Numbered from the stretch's first letter, positions 48,811 to 58,115 are shown. The stretch: 64,000 bases of DNA from Bin87 sp965221295 (GCA_965221295.1 OZ244879.1:372001-436000), one strand, 5' to 3'. Made by a program: numbers and translations. The notes: generated by a model from the sequence alone, not told the origin.

Positions 48811-48864
48811 GACGGCGGCAAATCCACCCTTGCAACAGATTTCACAGATCAACGGACCAACCCA

Positions 48865-49344
48865 ATGGACGCCGCTACCCGGTCCCTGATTGCCAACGCG
48901 GTCAACAATCAGTCTCAATCCACGGTAACCGTGCTGTCCTCCCTGCTGGCGGTGGAGGACGCCATCGGCTACATTCCCAAAGAGGCGGTTGAAGCCGTGG
49001 CCGAACGAATGGACGCCACCGTCAACGACGTGTGGGCCGTCGCCACGTTCTACCCCAACTTCCGATTCGAGCCGCCCATGGAGCATCGCGTCGAGGTCTG
49101 CTGGGGGCCGTCCTGCCACATCATGGGCGCCGGTAGGATCATCGAGGCGGCCCAGAACGCCCTGGGGTTGGCCGACGAAGGCGATACTCCCGACGGCAAG
49201 GCCACCTTGCGCTACAACACCTGCCTGGGAGCCTGCGCCCACGCGCCGGTCATGGCGATAGACCACCACCTGGCTGGGCGCGTCACACCCAACTCCGCGC
49301 GGGACAAGATCGCCGCCGCACTGCAATCCGCGCCTTCACATTGA
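48865..49344 (+). CDS. nuoE: NuoE-type 2Fe-2S subunit (24-kDa-like)
   Basis: 159 aa. A helical N-terminal domain (IPKEAVEAVAERM, VWAVATFYPNF) and a thioredoxin-like domain with four Fe-S ligands: Cys79 and Cys84 (CWGPSC), Cys120 and Cys124 (CLGAC). Electron-relay subunit shared by complex I, NAD-linked formate dehydrogenases and bifurcating hydrogenases. It heads a three-gene unit with the NADH-binding and molybdopterin-domain subunits; no quinone/membrane Nuo genes are near, so a soluble enzyme is likely. Confidence 0.9.
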   Translation: MDAATRSLIANAVNNQSQSTVTVLSSLLAVEDAIGYIPKEAVEAVAERMDATVNDVWAVATFYPNFRFEPPMEHRVEVCWGPSCHIMGAGRIIEAAQNALGLADEGDTPDGKATLRYNTCLGACAHAPVMAIDHHLAGRVTPNSARDKIAAALQSAPSH

Positions 49345-49381
49345 ATCGCGATCCGACGTTCTGGCACACTGAACATCCGCC

Positions 49382-51139
49382 GTGGCTACTCCCAACACCA
49401 CCGATTTTGATTCCATCCTCGCCGAGGCGCAACGGCGGTGGCAGGCGCTGACCAATGGCGACTGTCCCTGGATCCGCGTGGGGACCGGGATGTCAGGCGA
49501 GGCCGCCGGCGGCTTCGAGGTCGTGAGCGCGGTGAACTCCGCCCTGCAGGAATTTGGCGTGGACGCCAACGTCTCCGATGTCGGCGCGCTGGGGCTGTGT
49601 TTCGCCGAACCGCTGCTGGACGTTCAGACGCCCGGCGGCGCCCGGGTTTTCTACGGCAGTGTGACGCCGGATAGCGCCCGCGAAATCGTCAACGCGCACG
49701 TTGCGGGCGGGCAGCCAGTCGCCGAACTCGCCTTGGGCTACCTGGGAGAACCCGGCGCCGCCCCGGTAGGCATCCCCGATCTCAACGAACACCCGATGAT
49801 GGCGGCGCAGTTGCGTATCGCCCTGCGCAACGCCGGCCACATCGACCCTTCGGACTTGTACCAATATATCGCCAACGGCGGATACTCTGCCCTGCACAAG
49901 GCCCTAACCGCCATGACCCCCGACGAGGCGCGCCAGGAGGTTCTAACTTCCGGCCTGCGCGGACGCGGCGGCGCCGCCTTTCCGGCCGGCGTCAAATGGG
50001 GATTTTTGGCGGGAAACCCAGACCCCAACAAGTACATCCTTTGCAACTGCGAAGAGGGCGACCCCGGAGCTTTCAACGACCGCGGCATCTTGGAAAGCGA
50101 CCCCGCCACCGTGGTGGAGGGCATCACCATCGCCGGGTACGCTTGCAACGCCAACCGCGGCTACATCTTCATCCGACACGGCCACAGCCAGCCCATAGAC
50201 CGGACCCGCGCCGTCATCGGGCAGGCGTACGAGTTGGGGCTTCTTGGCCAGAACATCCTGGGCAGCGACTTCTCCTTCGACCTGGAGGTGGCGCTCACCG
50301 GCGATTCTTACGTTTCGGGCGAGGAAACCGCTCTCATGGAAGCCATCGAGGGCAAACGCTCCATGCCTCGCTACCGCCCGCCCTTCCCGGCGCAGGTGGG
50401 CGTTTTCGGGCGGCCTTCCAACATCAACAACGTCAAGACCCTGGCCTACGTTCCCGAGATCATCGCCCGGGGCGGAGAATGGTTCGCCGGAATCGGCACG
50501 CCAGCCGACCGGGACAATGGAATCAACGGCAGCAGCGGCACCGCGATCCTGTGCTTATCTGGAGACATCACCTACCCCGGCCTGGTGGAGGTTCCCCTGG
50601 GCATGACCCTGCGGGACGTACTGTTCGGCATGGCTGGCGGAGTCCCCAACGGCAAGCGAATGAAACTGCTGCAAACCGGCGGGCCACTGGGCGGCGTGCT
50701 TTCCACCAGCGACGCCAATTTGGACCTGGCCCTGGACTTCGACGTATTCCGCGCGGCGGGGGCGATTCTGGGCTCCGGTGGCATCATCGTTTGCGACGAG
50801 GACACCTGCGCCGTTGATCTCACCCGCAATCTCATCGCCTTTTGTCAGTACGAGTCCTGCGGCAAGTGCTTCCCCTGCCGCATGGGGATGAGCCACCTGC
50901 TGGAAATCCTGGAACGCATCAGCAACCTGGAGGGTTCAGAGGAAGATCTGGCCCTGATGCGGAGCATCGGCGAAAACATGCAGGCCGGGTCGCTGTGCGG
51001 CCACGGCCAACTGGGGTTCAACCCGGTATCCTCCGCCCTGCGCTACTTCGGCGACGAATTTGAGGCCCACATCCGAGAAAAACGCCACACTGGCGATTGC
51101 CCGGAGCGGGTATTCTCCCCCAAACTCACCCGACGCTAA
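49382..51139 (+). CDS. nuoF: NuoF-type NADH/FMN-binding subunit with degenerate N-terminal ferredoxin domain
   Basis: 585 aa. Residues about 1-125 form a thioredoxin-like domain as in HndC/HydB/FdsB subunits, but its usual four Cys are mostly lost: RVGTGMSGEA stands where CxGTGC is expected and only one Cys remains in GALGLCFAEP, so it probably holds no cluster. The core is complete: GLRGRGGAAFPAGVKW (NADH/FMN), CNCEEGDPGAFNDR, SLBB domain near GRPSNINNVKTLA, and the N3 4Fe-4S motif ESCGKCFPCRMG. There is no C-terminal ferredoxin domain. It oxidises or reduces NAD(H). The start is GTG 49382, with no clear ribosome-binding site. Confidence 0.9.
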   Translation: MATPNTTDFDSILAEAQRRWQALTNGDCPWIRVGTGMSGEAAGGFEVVSAVNSALQEFGVDANVSDVGALGLCFAEPLLDVQTPGGARVFYGSVTPDSAREIVNAHVAGGQPVAELALGYLGEPGAAPVGIPDLNEHPMMAAQLRIALRNAGHIDPSDLYQYIANGGYSALHKALTAMTPDEARQEVLTSGLRGRGGAAFPAGVKWGFLAGNPDPNKYILCNCEEGDPGAFNDRGILESDPATVVEGITIAGYACNANRGYIFIRHGHSQPIDRTRAVIGQAYELGLLGQNILGSDFSFDLEVALTGDSYVSGEETALMEAIEGKRSMPRYRPPFPAQVGVFGRPSNINNVKTLAYVPEIIARGGEWFAGIGTPADRDNGINGSSGTAILCLSGDITYPGLVEVPLGMTLRDVLFGMAGGVPNGKRMKLLQTGGPLGGVLSTSDANLDLALDFDVFRAAGAILGSGGIIVCDEDTCAVDLTRNLIAFCQYESCGKCFPCRMGMSHLLEILERISNLEGSEEDLALMRSIGENMQAGSLCGHGQLGFNPVSSALRYFGDEFEAHIREKRHTGDCPERVFSPKLTRR

Positions 51140-51196
51140 CTTAGGCAGCGTTCTGGCGCCACCTCCACCTCGTCTATTCGCAGATTAGGAGCCCCC

Positions 51197-54031
51197 ATGC
51201 CTGACGACATCACCATATCCATCGACGGGGTGGAAATCCGTACTCAGCCGGGCAAAATGGCGCTGGAAGCGGCCATCGAAGCCGGCGTTTACGTCCCCTA
51301 TTTGTGCTACCACTCGGGCATGAAGCCCTACGCCGCCTGCCGCATGTGCGTCGTGGCCGTAGAGGGCGGACGGGGATACCCGGCGGCCTGTACCCTGCCG
51401 GTCGCCGATGGCATGACCATCTGGAGCGAAACGCCCGACGTGAACGAGCTACGCCGTTCCGTGATGCAAATGCTCATCGCCGAGCATCCCAATGGTTGTC
51501 TCACCTGCCACCGCGTGGAAATCTGCGGCCCTTCCGACGTGTGCCTCCGCCATGTCTCCGTCAACGACCGCTGCGTAACCTGCCCAAAGAACGAACGTTG
51601 CGAGTTCAAGGACACCGTGCGCTATCTGGGGATGGAACTGGAATCCCCGATGACCTACATGTACCGGGACATCCCACTGGAGGTCAGCGACCCCTTCTAC
51701 GACCGCGATTACAACCTGTGCATCACCTGCGGCCGGTGCGTGCGCGTCTGCGAAGAGGTCCGCGGCGACAGCGCCATCTGCTTCACCGAACGTTCCGGCA
51801 AGGCCCTGGTGGGCACGTCATTCGGTACTTCGCTTCTGGAGTCCGGCTGCGAGTTCTGCGGCGCCTGCCTGGATGTCTGCCCGGTGGGAGCCCTGACCGA
51901 ACGGGAGAACAAGTGGGAAAAGGCCGCCAGCGTACAGCGAACCATTTGCGCCCACTGCCCGGTGGGATGCCAAATGAACTTGGAAATCAACGAACAGGGC
52001 CGAGTGATCCGGGCCATCCCTGAGCTCAACGCGCCCGCCAATCGGGGCCAAGCGTGTTACAAGGGCAAGTTTGGCCTGGGCCACCTGACCAGCGGCCAAC
52101 GCCTCCGCCGCCCGCTGATCCGACGCAATGGCGTCCTGGAATCGGCCTCCTGGGAAGAGGCGCTGGACCTGATCGCGGATCGCCTGCGTCCCCACCAAAC
52201 TGGCCAGGGCTTTGGCCTGATCGCCGCCGCCGACAGCACAAACGAAGAGTTCTACCTGACCCAGAAATTCGCCCATATCGGGATGAATACCCACAACCTG
52301 GACCATTCGGGCAACGTGCAGCCCGACCTGACCCGTGGCCTGGAGGATGTGCTGGGCTATTCCGGCGCCACCAATTCAATCTGGGAACTCAAGGACTCGG
52401 ACTGCATCCTGGCATTCAACACCAACCTGACCGAGAGCCACAATGTCGTCGGCGTGCCCATCAAGCAGGCCGCTCGAAACGGCGCTTCCCTCATCGTCAT
52501 CGACGCCCGTGAAGTGGAACTGACCCGGTACGCCCGGCTGTGGCTGCGACCCGTGCCCGGAACCGAACTGATCCTCATCGGCGCGATACTCAAGACCGTG
52601 CTGGACGAGGGCCTAATCGATTCCGAGTGGTTGGCGGAAAACGTAGAAGACCACGACACCCTGCTCTACGAACTCGAACTGATCGACGATGACGCCATAG
52701 CCTCCACCGGGACGCCTCATGAGGATATTCTCCGAGCCGCGCGGCTCTACGCCAACGCGGCCAACGCCGCCATCGTGTACGGCCTCGACAATGTGCCGGC
52801 TGCCATAACCCGCGACTGCGTGGTGGCCCTGTGCGACCTGGCCCTCCTCACCCACAACGTGGGCAAACCGTTCGGCGGCCTCTTCCCCATGCGCCAGGGA
52901 GCCAATACCCAGGGGGCTACCGACATGGGCTGCATTCCCAACCGCTTGCCCGGCGGCGGCCCGCTGTTCGACGACGAGAATCGCGCCCGCGTCGAGGCGG
53001 CCTGGGGCGCAACGCTCCCATCGCCGCAACATAGCATGGGCGTGGCCGAGATGCTGGAAGCCGCGGCGTCCGGCGTCATCCAGTCGATGCTGGTCGTGGG
53101 CGACAGCCCGAACTTCAGCAACGGCCTGTTGGGCGATGGGCTGGCCGCGCTGGAACAGCTTGATTTCCTGGCCGTGATGGACACCTTCCTCACCCCGACG
53201 GCCCAGATCGCCGACGTTGTGCTCCCCCGTGTTACCTTCGCCGAAAAGGACGGAACATTCACCAACTTGGAACGACGCATCCAGAGGCTGCGGCCGGCGG
53301 TCGCCGTGAAGAACAACGACGCCAAACCCGAAGGCTGGGTGTTCGAGCAACTGGCCGAACGATTGGGCGTGACCGGCATCAGTTATTCCGACCCTTCGGC
53401 CCTGATGGATGAAATCGCCTCCATTACCCAAAACTACGGCGGCGTCAGCTATGCCCGCTTGGAGCGCGAATCAGCGTTGGTGATGCAGACGGGCGTCGAA
53501 TCCCCACGTCCCACCCAGCTGCTCTATACATCCCGGGAGGAACGCGGCGTCCAATGGCCCTGCCCGGCCTCCGACAGTCCGTCCTCGCCGATCCTCTACG
53601 AGAATGGCTTCCCCAACGGCAAGGCGGAACCTGGAGCGCCGAGGTTCCGGGCCGTCGCCATGCCCACCGATTCAGAATTTCCCGCGCTGCTGGCGCCGGG
53701 CCGGGTTCTGCTTCAGCAGGAGCGGGACACCGTGATCGAATCCGGCGACCTCAACCGGATCGTGCGCGACGAGGAGGTGCGGCTGAACCCGGCTGACGCC
53801 GCCGCGTGGAGCCTCGCCGACGGCGATCCGGTCAACGTCTTCACTGCCGCCAACCGGATTAGCGGCGTCGCCAGGATTGACGCTCTCGTTCCGCGCGGGG
53901 TCGTTTCCATCACCACCCTATTCGGGGAACTGGCCATAGCTTTGCAGGTCTCCGAGGATGTCAACCCGATGGCTCGGGTCCCCGGTCTGTTGGTAGAACC
54001 CTGTCGAGTGGAGCTGATCGCCAGCGCCTGA
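51197..54031 (+). CDS. NuoG/FdhA-like Fe-S molybdopterin-family subunit, Mo-ligand position Gln
   Basis: 944 aa. Order: plant-type 2Fe-2S domain (Cys37, 48, 51, 65), an extended Cys-rich NuoG-like segment (CLTCHRVEIC ... CVTCPKNERC), two 4Fe-4S clusters (CITCGRCVRVC; CEFCGACLDVC), then the molybdopterin oxidoreductase 4Fe-4S motif (CAHCPVGC ... GQACYKG) and the large bis-MGD-type domain and C-terminal barrel. In formate dehydrogenases a Cys/Sec ligates Mo/W in VDHxxRxC/U-H; the equivalent stretch here is LDHSGNVQ with Gln375. Formate activity is therefore doubtful. It may be a NuoG-like electron conduit or use another ligand. Confidence 0.85.
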   Translation: MPDDITISIDGVEIRTQPGKMALEAAIEAGVYVPYLCYHSGMKPYAACRMCVVAVEGGRGYPAACTLPVADGMTIWSETPDVNELRRSVMQMLIAEHPNGCLTCHRVEICGPSDVCLRHVSVNDRCVTCPKNERCEFKDTVRYLGMELESPMTYMYRDIPLEVSDPFYDRDYNLCITCGRCVRVCEEVRGDSAICFTERSGKALVGTSFGTSLLESGCEFCGACLDVCPVGALTERENKWEKAASVQRTICAHCPVGCQMNLEINEQGRVIRAIPELNAPANRGQACYKGKFGLGHLTSGQRLRRPLIRRNGVLESASWEEALDLIADRLRPHQTGQGFGLIAAADSTNEEFYLTQKFAHIGMNTHNLDHSGNVQPDLTRGLEDVLGYSGATNSIWELKDSDCILAFNTNLTESHNVVGVPIKQAARNGASLIVIDAREVELTRYARLWLRPVPGTELILIGAILKTVLDEGLIDSEWLAENVEDHDTLLYELELIDDDAIASTGTPHEDILRAARLYANAANAAIVYGLDNVPAAITRDCVVALCDLALLTHNVGKPFGGLFPMRQGANTQGATDMGCIPNRLPGGGPLFDDENRARVEAAWGATLPSPQHSMGVAEMLEAAASGVIQSMLVVGDSPNFSNGLLGDGLAALEQLDFLAVMDTFLTPTAQIADVVLPRVTFAEKDGTFTNLERRIQRLRPAVAVKNNDAKPEGWVFEQLAERLGVTGISYSDPSALMDEIASITQNYGGVSYARLERESALVMQTGVESPRPTQLLYTSREERGVQWPCPASDSPSSPILYENGFPNGKAEPGAPRFRAVAMPTDSEFPALLAPGRVLLQQERDTVIESGDLNRIVRDEEVRLNPADAAAWSLADGDPVNVFTAANRISGVARIDALVPRGVVSITTLFGELAIALQVSEDVNPMARVPGLLVEPCRVELIASA

Positions 54032-54367
54032 CCCATTGGCCTAGCCTTCTCGCCAGCGCCCGCTTGATCGCCTGGGCGTTACGCGGTTGGATGCTCTGAC
54101 GTAGCCCGACGACCTCGGATCCTAATGGGCGCGAATCCTAATGGACGTGAAGGTCGGCATCCTCGTTGCGATCGCTGGGCGGCCGTTCCGCTCTGGATGC
54201 CCGGACGTCTGTTTCCGCCGGCGTGGGGATGCCGCGTTGTTGTGGTTGCCGACCGTCTTTCCCCGGAGATCACAGATTTCCGATGGCGTGATGGCGCGAT
54301 ACCCTGCGCAAATCCCATCGCAATGGTTTCACGGGACGCCTTGCCGCAGCCGGAGCGCGCTATGAGG
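54032..54367. other. Intergenic region before mutS
   Basis: About 340 bp without a supported gene. A short direct repeat (CCTAATGGGCG/CCTAATGGACG) lies at about 54121-54146. The open frames running through it are Arg/Pro/Ala-rich and lack start signals. Confidence 0.45.
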
Positions 54368-54373
54368 TAAAAT
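54368..54373 (+). promoter_or_regulatory. mutS: -10-like element 6 nt before mutS
   Basis: TAAAAT ends 6 nt upstream of ATG 54380, the same geometry as TAGAAT before the hexose-phosphate mutase gene at 19090. GAGGT at 54364-54368 overlaps it and could instead be a ribosome-binding site, 11 nt from the ATG. Confidence 0.35.
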
Positions 54374-54379
54374 CCGCCT

Positions 54380-57004
54380 ATGACCACCTCCAACGCCCGG
54401 TTGACACCCGTCCGGCGGCAGTACCTCACCATCAAGCATTCCTACCCGGACGCCATCTTGTTGTTCCGCATGGGGGACTTCTACGAGTGTTTTGACGACG
54501 ACGCCAAGACGCTTTCCGATGCGCTGGAAATCGCATTGACTTCCCGCGCCATGGGCAAGGACAGCAGGATCCCAATGGCGGGCGTTCCGGCAGTTTCTTT
54601 GGAATCCAACCTGGCCCGTCTGATTCGCCAGGGGCACAAGGTGGCGATTTGCGAGCAACTCAGCGACCCGGCGCTGTCCCGAAACATCGTTGAGCGGGGC
54701 GTTGTGCGGGTGGTGACGCCCGGCACGGTGCTGGAATCGGCGCTGCTGGATCAGGGGATCAACAACTACCTGGCCGCCGTCTGCGCCGCTGGCGACCGGG
54801 CGGGTTTGGCCTACGTTGACGTAACCACTGGGGAATTTACCGTAGCGGAGCTACCGGTGGCCGAGCTGCCGTCGGAACTGGCCCGGTTGGACCCCCCTGA
54901 GATACTAACGCCACCCGGATATGATCTGCCGGCGATTCCGGCGGGCCAACGGGGCGAGGCTGTGGTGACCCCTCTGGACGCCTCCGCATTCAACCCGGAG
55001 GTGGCCCAGCGCACCCTGCAAGATTACTACGGGACGCTGTCGCTAGAAGCCTATGGCCTGGGCCATCAGGGCGCCGATTCTACGCAACTGGCCGTGCGCG
55101 CCGCCGGCGCCATGGTCGATTACCTGCGATACACCTGGCAGGGAGAACGGCCGACGCTGGCGCCTCCCAGGGTCTGGGACCGGGGGGCCCATATGTCTCT
55201 GGACCCTCAAACCCGGCGCAACCTGGAGTTGTTCGAGGCCGGCCGGCATGACTCCAGCAGTTTCTCGTTGCTGGCCGCGTTGGACAACACACGCACCGCC
55301 ATGGGAGCCCGGCTGCTCCGGCGCTGGCTGGGGAGCCCGTTGCTGGACTTGGAACGGCTGCAACGCCGCCTGGACGCCGTTCAGTTCTTCTTCGATGACG
55401 CTTTTCGCAGAGACGACACTGCAACCGCGCTGTCCGATGTGGCCGACCTGGAGCGCATACTCACGCGCGTCCTGACGCAGAACTCGCCGCCACGGGATCT
55501 GCTGGCGCTGCGGAAGAGCCTGTCGGCTGTAGAACGATTGAAGCCGATCCTGTCCGGCGAGGATGCCGTGCACGTCGAATGGCTGCGAGACGACCTGCGT
55601 CCGCTGCGGGAGGTGAGCGGCCTCATCGACGGCGCCATCGCGGACGAACCTTCAGCGCAACCGGGCGATGGCGGCGTGATCAGGGACGGTTTTTCCCCCG
55701 AATTGGACCGCATCCGATCCCTGTCCAGCGACGCCCGCGGTTACATCGCCAACCTGGAAGCCCAGGAGCGGGAGCGCACCGGAATCCGCAATCTCAAGGT
55801 CGGCTACAATCAGGTGTTCGGATACTACATCGAAGTGAGCCGTTCCAATCTCGATTCCGTGCCCGACGATTACCAGCGTCGCCAAACCCTCGCCAACGGT
55901 GAACGCTACGTCACGCCGCAGCTAAAGGAGTACGAAAGCCAGGTTCTGGACGCCCGCGAACGCCTCGAACAGCTGGAACGTTCACTGTACCGTCAGGTGT
56001 GCCAGCAGGTGGGCGACCACGCGGACGGTATCGCTGGCTTGGCGTCGGCCATCGCCCGCGTTGACGTGTTCGCCGGCCTGGCCAACATCGCCGCGCGCCA
56101 CGGTTACGTGCGTCCCACCCTGGATGACGGGAACGCGATCGCCATCACGGACGGCCGGCATCCCGTGGTAGAGCGGGTCCTGAGTGGCGGCGGGTTCGTG
56201 TCCAACGACGCCGCTTTGGATTCTGACGACGCGCAGATAATGTTGATCACCGGCCCCAACATGGCCGGAAAGTCCACGTACATCCGCCAGGTCGCCCTCA
56301 TCGTTTTGATGGCTCAGGTCGGCAGCTTCGTGCCCGCCGCGTCGGCCTCGATTGGCTTGGTGGACCGTATCTTCACCCGCGTCGGGTTGCAGGACGACCT
56401 GACCACCGGGCAATCCACCTTCATGGTGGAGATGGTGGAAACCGCCGCTATACTCAACCAGGCGACGTGGCGCTCACTGGTCATTCTGGATGAAATCGGC
56501 CGCGGCACCAGCACTTACGACGGACTGTCCATCGCCCGGGCCGTGGTCGAGCATCTTCATAACAACCCTCGGGTCAGTTGCAAAACCATGTTCGCGACTC
56601 ACTATCACGAACTGACCGAGCTGGCCGCCACCCTTCCGGGCGTGCGCAACTATCGTGTCGCCGTATCTGAGGAGGATGGAAAAATCGCCTTCCTGCACCG
56701 CATCGTGCCCGGCGGCGCCGACCGGTCATACGGCGTGCACGTGGCAATGCTGGCCGGTATGCCTCCCGCCGTGGTGAACCGCGCCCAGGAACTGCTGACC
56801 GAATTGGAGCGCGATCGCCCGGGGCCGGGGTCCAAGCGCTGCGGCCAGCTGCCCTCGCCCCAGCTGGCCCTGCCGTTGTTCCAACCGTCGGACGGCAACC
56901 TGGCGGAGGCGATCTTGGAGCTGGACATCGGCAACCTCACGCCACTGGAAGCCATCAACAAGCTCTACGAGCTACAGGAACAGGCGCGTCAGGCGTCGCC
57001 GTAG
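54380..57004 (+). CDS. mutS: DNA mismatch repair protein MutS
   Basis: 874 aa. Mismatch-recognition motif GDFYECF (Phe-x-Glu) near residue 33 shows a MutS1 type. The ATPase has Walker A TGPNMAGKST (residues 624-633), ILDEIGRGTSTYDG (Walker B and signature), and FATHYHELTEL. It ends with a helix-turn-helix dimerisation region (TPLEAINKLYELQEQA). It acts with MutL, encoded three genes downstream; the two intervening genes are a thioredoxin-fold candidate selenoprotein and a small HAD protein. Confidence 0.97.
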   Translation: MTTSNARLTPVRRQYLTIKHSYPDAILLFRMGDFYECFDDDAKTLSDALEIALTSRAMGKDSRIPMAGVPAVSLESNLARLIRQGHKVAICEQLSDPALSRNIVERGVVRVVTPGTVLESALLDQGINNYLAAVCAAGDRAGLAYVDVTTGEFTVAELPVAELPSELARLDPPEILTPPGYDLPAIPAGQRGEAVVTPLDASAFNPEVAQRTLQDYYGTLSLEAYGLGHQGADSTQLAVRAAGAMVDYLRYTWQGERPTLAPPRVWDRGAHMSLDPQTRRNLELFEAGRHDSSSFSLLAALDNTRTAMGARLLRRWLGSPLLDLERLQRRLDAVQFFFDDAFRRDDTATALSDVADLERILTRVLTQNSPPRDLLALRKSLSAVERLKPILSGEDAVHVEWLRDDLRPLREVSGLIDGAIADEPSAQPGDGGVIRDGFSPELDRIRSLSSDARGYIANLEAQERERTGIRNLKVGYNQVFGYYIEVSRSNLDSVPDDYQRRQTLANGERYVTPQLKEYESQVLDARERLEQLERSLYRQVCQQVGDHADGIAGLASAIARVDVFAGLANIAARHGYVRPTLDDGNAIAITDGRHPVVERVLSGGGFVSNDAALDSDDAQIMLITGPNMAGKSTYIRQVALIVLMAQVGSFVPAASASIGLVDRIFTRVGLQDDLTTGQSTFMVEMVETAAILNQATWRSLVILDEIGRGTSTYDGLSIARAVVEHLHNNPRVSCKTMFATHYHELTELAATLPGVRNYRVAVSEEDGKIAFLHRIVPGGADRSYGVHVAMLAGMPPAVVNRAQELLTELERDRPGPGSKRCGQLPSPQLALPLFQPSDGNLAEAILELDIGNLTPLEAINKLYELQEQARQASP

Positions 57005-57127
57005 GCTGGCCGCCCGTGAACTTGGCGCGCCGGCTGATCGCCAATGCCGAACGGCGACAAAATCACCCGGCCTGTGTCCCTCCGCCATTGCGGCGACCTC
57101 GCGATGGTTTCCAAATTCTGCGAGTCC

Positions 57128-57149
57128 CAAACGGAAGGGATTCCGTTTG
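57128..57149 (+). promoter_or_regulatory. 9-bp inverted repeat upstream of the ArsC-like gene
   Basis: CAAACGGAA, loop GGGA, TTCCGTTTG: perfect arms, ending just before a -10-like TATGCT (57153-57158). Possible operator or attenuating hairpin for the ArsC-like gene at 57200; no U tract. Confidence 0.45.
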
Positions 57150-57199
57150 TGATATGCTCTTTTGAATTTCGCCACACTTGCTGTAGCCGGAGAAATATC

Positions 57200-57562
57200 A
57201 TGCCCGAAAACGCGACGCTCTACTGGTGGCCACGTTGAAGCAGTTGCCGCAAGGTGCGGGAGTTGCTCGTACAACACGGTGTATCCGTAGCCGAAAGGGA
57301 CTATTTCAAAGAACCGTTCACGGAACGGGAACTCGGTGATCTGGTCGCCGAGGCGGGCGAACCCGGCGTCAGCGCGATGTTCGCCAGCCGCAGCCCTTCA
57401 CTGAAGAAGATGGGCCTCAACGCCGCCGATCTTTCCGACGAACGCAAGCTCGCCCTGATGCTGGAAGAACCCCGCCTGGTGCGCCGGCCCATCGTCCGCC
57501 TGGGAGACCGCCTGATCATCGGCGCCAGCGTCAAGGCAATTACTGAAGCCCTCACCGACTGA
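57200..57562 (+). CDS. ArsC/Spx-family thioredoxin-fold protein, candidate selenoprotein (UGA at codon 13)
   Basis: 120 aa if the in-frame TGA at 57236-57238 is selenocysteine. The reading is ATLYWWPR-U-SSCRKVREL: the ArsC/Spx active-site pattern PRCSxCRK with Sec13 in the catalytic position and Cys16 retained. Beyond the UGA 107 codons stay open and encode the rest of the fold, including FKEPFTERELGDL, SLKKMGL and RRPIVRLGDRLIIGA (the usual RPI motif). GGAGA at 57189-57193 is 7 nt before ATG 57200. A hairpin at 57247-57259 fits a SECIS. Function: arsenate reductase-like or Spx-like reductase or regulator; this cannot be decided. It lies between mutS and mutL. Confidence 0.82.
57247..57259 (+). 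promoter_or_regulatory. Candidate bacterial SECIS hairpin (ArsC-like gene)
   Basis: CCGC-AAGGT-GCGG, with an outer AGCA (57239-57242) to TGCT (57264-57267) pairing across an internal loop. The apical loop carries GGU, 15-17 nt after the UGA, in line with the G/U-containing loops of bacterial SECIS elements. Confidence 0.55.
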
Positions 57563-57605
57563 TCGTATGGACAACCAACACCCACCGCGAGAGCAACGAG
57601 CCGCC

Positions 57606-58043
57606 ATGAAGATATTCTTTGACGTTGACTACACCATCCTGGGACTGGACGACACCCTGCGTCCGGGCACCACCGAAACCTTCCAGAAACTGCTGGATGA
57701 CGGCCACGAGATCTACATTTGGTCCGGGATGGGAGAACGATGGGAGGTGATCGAAAAGCACGAATTGCAGAGGTTCGTGAGCGGGGTTTACGAGAAACCA
57801 ACGCACCATTTCCACGAGCGCCTGGAAGAATTGAAAGTCCCCTTCGAGCCGGAATTCGTCATTGACGACTACCCTGAGGTGGTGGCCGCTTTCGGTGGCG
57901 TCTGGGTGCCGCCCTATTTCTTTTCACGCAGCGTTGACCACGAAATGGACCGGATCTACCGCATAATCTGCGACTTTGCAGCAACCGGAGATTCCGAAGA
58001 CCGTCAGTACCGGGCCAAGGGCACCAAGATTCCGCTCTTCTGA
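57606..58043 (+). CDS. Small HAD-like hydrolase
   Basis: 145 aa. Motif I FDVDYTIL (DxDxT) at residue 5 and a typical Thr/Ser motif II in IYIWSGMG. Motif III and IV may be in EKPTHHFHE and FVIDDYPEV. No cap domain is visible, as in small phosphatases of the polynucleotide-phosphatase or CTD-phosphatase type. ATG 57606 puts motif I at the usual distance; ATG 57567 adds 13 polar residues. It is 43 nt after the ArsC-like gene and 72 nt before mutL; the substrate is unknown. Confidence 0.75.
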   Translation: MKIFFDVDYTILGLDDTLRPGTTETFQKLLDDGHEIYIWSGMGERWEVIEKHELQRFVSGVYEKPTHHFHERLEELKVPFEPEFVIDDYPEVVAAFGGVWVPPYFFSRSVDHEMDRIYRIICDFAATGDSEDRQYRAKGTKIPLF

Positions 58044-58115
58044 CCGGGTTCCACCGGAACCTACCGGCGCTTCGACCATGAAATGGCCCTCGTGAATCCA
58101 TCTCGCCAAGCCGCC

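Noticed and set aside
51197..54031. Annotation as a functional formate dehydrogenase alpha subunit
   Set aside because: The Cys/Sec ligand position is Gln and neighbours are NuoE/NuoF-like only; the substrate is left open.
47827..57238. Reassignment of UGA to an amino acid genome-wide
   Set aside because: Many genes here, including dnaA, ccdA-region neighbours, rplR, secY and rpsC, end in TGA at the family-expected length.
57254..57562. ArsC-like protein starting after the UGA
   Set aside because: The start would follow the catalytic motif and lacks a ribosome-binding site; the full fold needs the 12 codons before the UGA.
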